A stretch of DNA of 10,441 nt from an uncultured Phascolarctobacterium sp. (GTDB taxonomy: Bacteria > Bacillota > Negativicutes > Acidaminococcales > Acidaminococcaceae), in NCBI GenBank assembly GCA_937901335.1, contig CALCHC010000061.1, positions 1 to 10,441 on the forward strand. The letters are read 5' to 3'. The position numbers and the translations under genes were made by a program. Below are positions 7,219-10,441 of the stretch, piece by piece. Under the pieces are notes generated by a model, which was not told where the DNA came from, made no database searches, and worked only from the letters and a program-made list of their open reading frames with translations. Every line of letters starts with the position of its first letter. The first letter of the stretch is position 1.

Positions 7219-8151
7219 TTAATCCTCTTTTTTAATATGACGAGAAACTAAATATAGGGGTCTATGTTTAATTTCTTCAAAGATTCTACCAATATATTCG
7301 CCTAAAATTCCCAAGCCAACCAATTGAATTGCACCTAAGAATAAAACGCTGGCAGTAGTTGTTGCCCAACCAGGAACTGCGTCAGCAGTGAAGATCTTCA
7401 CGTAAAGTACATGTCCTAAAACGCCCAAGCTAACCATGCCGCAAATCAAGCCAATATAAAAAGCCCAACGCAAAGGCAAATTGGAGAAAGCTGTAATACC
7501 ATCTAAAGCAAAATGCAGCATCTTACGCAAATTATATTTGGAGTGACCTGCAAAACGAGGCGGTGCCACAAAATCTACCTTAGCAACTTTAAAACCAAGA
7601 GTACTTACCAAACCACGAATGAAACGTGCACGTTCACGATATTGTTTAAAAGCATCAACAGCGATTCTATCCATTAAGCGGAAGTCGGAACCACCAGGAA
7701 TGATTTCCACCTTGGACACAGCATTGATAAGCTTGTAGTAAGCGGAAGAAGTAAAGTTTTTAAAGAAACCTGCATCTTCAGTCGCAAGACGTTTAGTAAT
7801 AACAATCTCGTTGCCTTCCTCCCACAAGCGCAAAAGCTGAGGAACAACTTCAGGCGGATGTTGCATATCGCCATCCATAGTAACAATAGCATCACCTTCA
7901 GCATTGTCAAGACCACAGGTAAGCGCCATTTGATGACCATAGTTACGAGAAAGCAAGTATGCTTCCACGTGGTTATCTTCTTTAGCAAGCTCACTTAAAA
8001 TTACAGCACTATTATCGGAAGAACCGTCGTTTACAAAAACAATCTTGTAATCATAGGGTTCTTTTGCCATAACTTCCGTAATGCGCTTATGAAACTCTCT
8101 TAAATTGTCTTCTTCATTATATACGGGTACAACGATAGAAACTAATTTCAA
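7219..8151 (-). CDS. Membrane-anchored family 2 glycosyltransferase (GtrB/DPM1-like)
   Basis: A 310-residue protein with an N-terminal GT-A domain and two C-terminal membrane helices (about 229-251 and 264-286). This is the architecture of polyprenyl-phosphate sugar transferases such as GtrB and ArnC. Motifs: SIVVPVYNEE (5-14), FVNDGSSDNS (39-48), the LSRNYGHQMAL block (67-77), metal-binding DGD in TMDGDMQHPP (91-100) and GGSDFRLMDR (153-162). Known of the family: transfer of a sugar from a nucleotide donor to undecaprenyl phosphate at the inner face of the cytoplasmic membrane, for later decoration of surface polymers. Donor and acceptor cannot be told. The start is taken as TTG at 8151, because GGGGAG lies 7 bases before it. 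An in-frame TTG at 8166 overlaps that site and is less likely. No flippase or other surface-polymer gene is adjacent. Confidence 0.92.
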   Translation of the reverse strand: MKLVSIVVPVYNEEDNLREFHKRITEVMAKEPYDYKIVFVNDGSSDNSAVILSELAKEDNHVEAYLLSRNYGHQMALTCGLDNAEGDAIVTMDGDMQHPPEVVPQLLRLWEEGNEIVITKRLATEDAGFFKNFTSSAYYKLINAVSKVEIIPGGSDFRLMDRIAVDAFKQYRERARFIRGLVSTLGFKVAKVDFVAPPRFAGHSKYNLRKMLHFALDGITAFSNLPLRWAFYIGLICGMVSLGVLGHVLYVKIFTADAVPGWATTTASVLFLGAIQLVGLGILGEYIGRIFEEIKHRPLYLVSRHIKKED

Positions 8152-8158
8152 AATTAAT

Positions 8159-8164
8159 CTCCCC
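8159..8164 (-). promoter_or_regulatory. Ribosome binding site fixing the TTG start of the glycosyltransferase
   Basis: GGGGAG on the minus strand sits 7 bases before TTG at 8151. The motif VSIVVPVYNEE begins two codons after this start, as in most relatives. No ATG is available nearby. Confidence 0.65.
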
Positions 8165-8194
8165 AATTTTTAGACTAAGCGTCAAATTTAGCTT

Positions 8195-8222
8195 AAAAAA
8201 GCTGCCCACAAGGAGCAGCTTT
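8195..8222 (-). terminator. Terminator of rnpB
   Basis: An inverted repeat of about 8 bp (8198-8205 with 8215-8222) has a GC-rich core GCTGC/GCAGC and is followed on the minus strand by six T's (8200-8195, partly within the stem). It lies 12 bp past the 3' strand of the RNase P RNA P1 helix and 43 bp before the glycosyltransferase start. Confidence 0.85.
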
Positions 8223-8234
8223 CATTTCTAGAAA

Positions 8235-8582
8235 TGAGTGTTCAATAAGCCGAGTTCTGTTCCGCAAAGCGGTGACAACCATTTATCTAGACTTGCAGTC
8301 ACCTGCAAGCTCAAGCGACACAACCCGGAAGGCTCAGCGGGCAACTTCATCCCTTCCCTATTTGGTCTTGCTCCGGATGGGGTTTACCTAGCCAGCCTGT
8401 TACCAGGCTGCTGGTGCGCTCTTACCGCACCGTTCCACCCTTACCTGCTTACGCAGGCGGTACACATTTCTGTGGCACTATCCTTGAGATCACTCTCACC
8501 GGACGTTATCCGGCATCCTGCCCTATGGAGCTCGGACTTTCCTCATCTGGCTTAAGCCAGCCGCGATTATCTTTCACACTCA
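8235..8582 (-). ncRNA. rnpB: RNase P RNA, class A
   Basis: The catalytic RNA of ribonuclease P, which cuts 5' leaders from tRNA precursors. The minus strand carries the universal 5' core GAGGAAAGTCCGAGCTCC (about 8546-8528), the central AGGGTGGAACGGTGCGGTAAGAG region (about 8443-8421), and the 3' core with AGATAAATGGTTGTC and CAGAACTCGGCTTAT near the end. P1 closes by pairing TGAGTGT (8582-8576) with ACACTCA (8241-8235), which sets the ends at about 348 nt. The overall layout fits the ancestral class A fold, not the Bacillus class B fold. It has its own promoter and terminator. End positions are good to a few bases. Confidence 0.96.
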
Positions 8583-8590
8583 CGAAGTAT

Positions 8591-8619
8591 ATTTTATTAC
8601 AGGGAATATTCCATGTCAA
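8591..8619 (-). promoter_or_regulatory. Sigma70-type promoter of rnpB
   Basis: Perfect -35 TTGACA (8619-8614), 17-bp spacer, -10 TAAAAT (8596-8591). The predicted start near 8584 is one or two bases before the P1 helix of RNase P RNA, which supports both calls. A 10-bp palindrome GGAATATTCC falls inside the spacer. Confidence 0.9.
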
Positions 8620-8639
8620 TAAACTTTTTCCTGTAAAAC

Positions 8640-8667
8640 AAAAAACGGTTCATCTTTCGATGAACCG
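8640..8667 (-). terminator. Terminator of tRNA-Leu
   Basis: A perfect 9-bp stem (8646-8654 with 8659-8667) capped by a GAAA tetraloop on the minus strand is followed by six T's (8645-8640). It begins 11 bp after the CCA end of the tRNA. Confidence 0.93.
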
Positions 8668-8677
8668 CATTGTTTGC

Positions 8678-8764
8678 TGGTGCCGAAGGCCGGACTCGAA
8701 CCGGCACGAGGGGAAACTCGCTTGATTTTGAGTCAAGTGCGTCTGCCAATTCCGCCACTTCGGC
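8678..8764 (-). tRNA. tRNA-Leu (anticodon CAA)
   Basis: An 87-nt type II tRNA with encoded CCA. The acceptor GCCGAAG pairs with CTTCGGC, followed by discriminator A. The anticodon arm is CTTGA / CTCAAAA / TCAAG with anticodon CAA (reads UUG codons). A long variable arm with stem CGAG/CTCG follows, and the T arm is GCCGG-TTCGAGT-CCGGC. The long variable arm and discriminator A both fit leucine. Transcribed alone from a consensus promoter, with a leader of about 40 nt that RNase P must remove. The RNase P RNA gene is the next unit downstream. Confidence 0.97.
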
Positions 8765-8810
8765 ATTTCTCGTGGTTCCTTTTGACTTACTGTCGCTCGG
8801 AACAATTGTT

Positions 8811-8839
8811 ATTATACAGATACGGTGAAGAAATGTCAA
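8811..8839 (-). promoter_or_regulatory. Consensus sigma70 promoter of tRNA-Leu
   Basis: -35 TTGACA (8839-8834), exactly 17 bp, -10 TATAAT (8816-8811): a perfect match to consensus, as expected for a stable-RNA gene. The predicted start is near 8804. Confidence 0.93.
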
Positions 8840-8901
8840 CACCTTTTTTCAAAAATTTTTAAGATTTTTTAAAAGAAATTTTTCAAGCCTTTTTTATGGT
8901 T
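8840..8901. other. AT-rich spacer between ZIP transporter gene and tRNA promoter
   Basis: About 60 bp of A and T runs with imperfect AU-only inverted repeats. An 8-bp hairpin overlaps the ZIP stop codon (8892-8899 with 8907-8914) but has no U-tract after it on the minus strand. I see no convincing terminator for the transporter gene. Such a run could act as an UP-like element for the tRNA promoter, which is inference. Confidence 0.3.
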
Positions 8902-9660
8902 TTATTCCATAAAATAAGTCATTGCAAGCATGGTGCAGAAACCTACAAGCAATGCGTAAGTTGCCCAGTTTTCATCGTCATGGTGAGTTTCAGGAATCAT
9001 TTCATCACTGATAACATACATCATAGTACCGCCGGCAAAAGCCAAAGCAAAAGGAAGAATGGCAGTAGAAACTGTTACTGCAAAATAACCAAGCAATGTA
9101 CCAATAACTTCTACTAACCCAGTTGCCAAGGCACACCAAAAAGTACGCCATTGACTCATACCAGCCGCCAACATCGGTGCGATAATAACCATACCTTCAG
9201 GTACGTTTTGCAAAGCAATACCAACTGCAATGCTCATAGCTTGAGCAATGTTTTCTGTACCGAAGCCTACACCTGCAGCAATACCTTCCGGTAAATTGTG
9301 AATTGCAATCGCCAAAACGAAGAGCAGCACCTTGTTAATGCGTTTGGTCTTTTCCGGATGCTCTTCATAATCAACACCGGCAATTCTATGCATGTGCGGA
9401 GTAACCTTATCCAAAAGGTTCAAGCAAAAAGCACCGCTAAAAATACCGGCAACTGTCATCAGCAATCCATCCTTGCCTCCACCATATTCTAATGAAGGAA
9501 GTATTAAGCCGATAATAGCAGCACACAACATTACACCTGCAGCAAAAGCCAGAACAAGGTCACTGAATCTATGGGAGATATTTTTAAAAATGAAACCTAA
9601 GAGAGCACCGACAACAGTAGCCCCGCCAATTCCAAGTGCAGTCAAAAAAACTAATTCCAT
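8902..9660 (-). CDS. ZIP family divalent metal transporter
   Basis: A 252-residue inner-membrane protein with about eight predicted hydrophobic segments, as in ZIP (GufA/ZupT-like) carriers of zinc, iron or manganese. The paired metal-site motifs are present: HNLPEG (121-126) in the fourth segment and QNVPEG (151-156) in the fifth. A short His/Asp-rich loop DEMIPETHHDDE (219-230) precedes the last helix. A hydrophilic loop around residues 88-110 with several His and Glu is the usual variable metal-binding loop. ATG at 9660 has GAGG 8 bases upstream, and length is normal. It has its own promoter and no partner gene. Which metal it carries is not readable from sequence. No Zur- or Fur-like palindrome stands out at its promoter. 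Confidence 0.94.
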   Translation of the reverse strand: MELVFLTALGIGGATVVGALLGFIFKNISHRFSDLVLAFAAGVMLCAAIIGLILPSLEYGGGKDGLLMTVAGIFSGAFCLNLLDKVTPHMHRIAGVDYEEHPEKTKRINKVLLFVLAIAIHNLPEGIAAGVGFGTENIAQAMSIAVGIALQNVPEGMVIIAPMLAAGMSQWRTFWCALATGLVEVIGTLLGYFAVTVSTAILPFALAFAGGTMMYVISDEMIPETHHDDENWATYALLVGFCTMLAMTYFME

Positions 9661-9699
9661 AATCTATTCCTCAGTTCAATTATAAATTTAACTACCTAT

Positions 9700-9728
9700 A
9701 TTGTAAGTTTTCCTTGTAATCCAGTCAA
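9700..9728 (-). promoter_or_regulatory. Sigma70-type promoter of the ZIP transporter gene
   Basis: -35 TTGACT (9728-9723), 17-bp spacer, -10 TACAAT (9705-9700). The predicted start near 9693 leaves a leader of about 33 nt before ATG at 9660. Confidence 0.82.
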
Positions 9729-9878
9729 GATAAAAACCGCTTGCTAAAATTCTTCTCTAACTTGTAAAACATAGGACACACTCTCTAATTACCAAAGAAT
9801 TATAATGAAGACAAAGGAAGTACGGACTGATTCGGAGCACTTGTCCTACTCCATAAATCTCGTATCTAAGTAAATAGC

Positions 9879-9908
9879 AAAAAAGGCGCAGACCGTAAGG
9901 TCTGCGCC
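9879..9908 (-). terminator. Terminator after the TonB-dependent receptor remnant
   Basis: A perfect 10-bp GC-rich stem (9885-9894 with 9899-9908) and a 4-base loop are followed on the minus strand by six T's (9884-9879). It lies about 55 bp beyond the receptor stop codon at 9964 and is one of the strongest terminators in the window. It looks like the original terminator of a full receptor gene. Confidence 0.93.
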
Positions 9909-9963
9909 GATTTTGTTTGTGTATGAAATTGTGTGAGCTTCTTTGCTCGTAGTTGTGCGATGC

Positions 9964-10272
9964 TTAAAAAGTATATTCCGCACCGATGATGAAGGAACGG
10001 GACGGCATAGGATAGCGAGCTTCAAAGGAGCTTCCATATCCACCATATTCTTGATATCTAGTATCAGTTAAATTATATGCGTTAGCAAATACTTTTAGAT
10101 TATCATTAACTTTATATTGAGCTCCAATGTTCAACACAAAATAATTTCTGTCAGTATAGCCATCATATGACATATATTCAGGATTTAAAACCTTAACCAT
10201 CTGACCACTTACCGCCGTCATATCAGCAGTATATGTCCAACCTGCATTTTTATATTTTAATCCAAGGCTCAT
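9964..10272 (-). pseudogene. C-terminal remnant of a TonB-dependent outer-membrane receptor
   Basis: An open 102-residue frame whose sequence matches only the last strands of a TonB-dependent receptor beta-barrel. It has alternating aromatic strands, NYFVLNIGAQYKVNDNLKVFANAYNLTDTRYQEYGG (the usual penultimate block with N-L-T-D) and a terminal GAEYTF ending in phenylalanine, the BAM-recognised end of outer-membrane barrels. There is no signal peptide, TonB box or plug domain, and full receptors are about 600-800 residues, so most of the gene is missing. The frame has no stop or frameshift. ATG at 10272 follows a good GAGGTGA site, directly after the YraN-like gene. Most likely a deletion or recombination remnant. 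A misassembly or a real small protein is possible but less likely. The original substrate cannot be told. Confidence 0.8.
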
Positions 10273-10276
10273 ATGT

Positions 10277-10283
10277 TCACCTC
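10277..10283 (-). promoter_or_regulatory. Ribosome binding site in front of the receptor remnant
   Basis: GAGGTGA on the minus strand lies 4 bases before ATG at 10272 and 5 bp after the stop of the YraN-like gene. Receptor barrels have no internal start here, so this site was probably the ribosome binding site of the gene that originally followed yraN, or arose by chance at the junction. Confidence 0.5.
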
Positions 10284-10288
10284 ATTCT

Positions 10289-10441
10289 TTAAGCTATATA
10301 ATCAAATGCATTTTTCAGCACTTCTATTCCATTGTCAGTCACACTGATCACATCAAACCGGCAAGGCATATATTCCCAGTGTTTCTTCATAATATAAAAC
10401 AATGCACATCTGGAAATGGTTCTCTGTTTCTTATAGTCCAC
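10289..10441 (-). CDS. YraN family (UPF0102) protein, C-terminal part
   Basis: Fifty residues are visible, reading in frame from the window edge to TAA at 10291-10289. The 5' part lies beyond the window. The start of this piece (VDYKKQRTISRCALFY) and its CRFDVISV and final NAFDYIA match the conserved C-terminal half of YraN/UPF0102, a small restriction-endonuclease-fold protein of unknown role, usually about 115-130 residues. Family members often sit near rnhB and the comM/yifB-type gene. Here the following gene has been replaced by the receptor remnant 16 bp downstream. The match rests on a short piece, but the KQ...RFDV...NAF pattern is distinctive. Confidence 0.85.
   Translation of the reverse strand: MDYKKQRTISRCALFYIMKKHWEYMPCRFDVISVTDNGIEVLKNAFDYIA

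Larger units (their letters stand above)
9661..9963. other. Intergenic region between ZIP transporter and receptor remnant
   Basis: About 300 bp without a gene. It holds the ZIP promoter (9700-9728) and the receptor-remnant terminator (9879-9908). The middle part, about 9730-9878, shows no open frame with a ribosome binding site, no clear structured RNA and no repeat. TATAAT sequences occur on both strands near 9799-9806 but lack a -35 at a good distance. Confidence 0.6.

Noticed and set aside
8603..8612. GGAATATTCC palindrome in the rnpB promoter spacer as an operator
   Set aside because: A 10-bp AT-centred palindrome can arise by chance, and rnpB is normally constitutive. It is noted only in the promoter entry.
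8238..8725. Short plus-strand open frames across rnpB and tRNA-Leu, and a minus-strand frame 8597-8842
   Set aside because: They overlap structured RNA genes with clear promoters, terminators and conserved cores, and they lack ribosome binding sites.
8892..8914. Hairpin at the ZIP stop codon as terminator
   Set aside because: The 8-bp AT-rich stem has a 7-base loop, overlaps the stop codon and is not followed by a U-tract on the minus strand.
1..10441. Hidden mobile element, CRISPR array or defence system
   Set aside because: No transposase, integrase, spaced direct repeats or terminal inverted repeats were seen, and nearly all sequence is explained by housekeeping genes and their signals.

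Overview
The window looks like a chromosomal housekeeping stretch from a low-to-mid GC Firmicute of the Negativicutes type (the diderm Firmicutes, for example the Acidaminococcaceae). The clues are Clostridia-like housekeeping genes with strong AGGAGG-type ribosome binding sites, a class A RNase P RNA, and the C-terminal end of a TonB-dependent outer-membrane receptor, which implies an outer membrane. The genus is inference only. Every gene I can support lies on the minus strand, so transcription runs from high to low coordinates. No mobile element, CRISPR array, toxin-antitoxin or defence gene is visible.

Layout in transcription order. 10441-10289: C-terminal end of a YraN/UPF0102 protein, cut by the window edge. 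10272-9964: a 102-residue C-terminal remnant of a TonB-dependent receptor, closed by a strong terminator. 9660-8902: a ZIP-family metal transporter with its own sigma70-type promoter. 8764-8678: tRNA-Leu(CAA) with a perfect consensus promoter and a strong terminator. 8582-8235: rnpB with a near-consensus promoter and a terminator. 8151-7219: a membrane-anchored family 2 glycosyltransferase. 7045-4982: a divergent EF-G-like translation GTPase. 4827-2839: transketolase. 2775-93: a tight cluster of thiM, thiE, a YbaK/EbsC-type deacylase and an aspartate/glutamate racemase-family protein, ended by a hairpin at 16-41.

How the genes fit together. Transketolase needs thiamine diphosphate, and the genes just behind it (thiM, thiE) salvage thiazole and join it to the pyrimidine to make thiamine phosphate. 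No TPP riboswitch fits in the 63 bp between tkt and thiM. Instead, a strong hairpin terminator ends one base from the thiM ribosome binding site, so thiM-thiE probably depends on read-through from the tkt promoter. The tRNA and rnpB units are independent stable-RNA transcription units.

The most unusual items are the EF-G-like protein, which lacks the P-loop lysine and the switch II histidine of canonical EF-G, and the receptor fragment, which sits directly behind a good ribosome binding site after yraN. I did not find a convincing new multi-gene system. Most of the window is ordinary housekeeping sequence.
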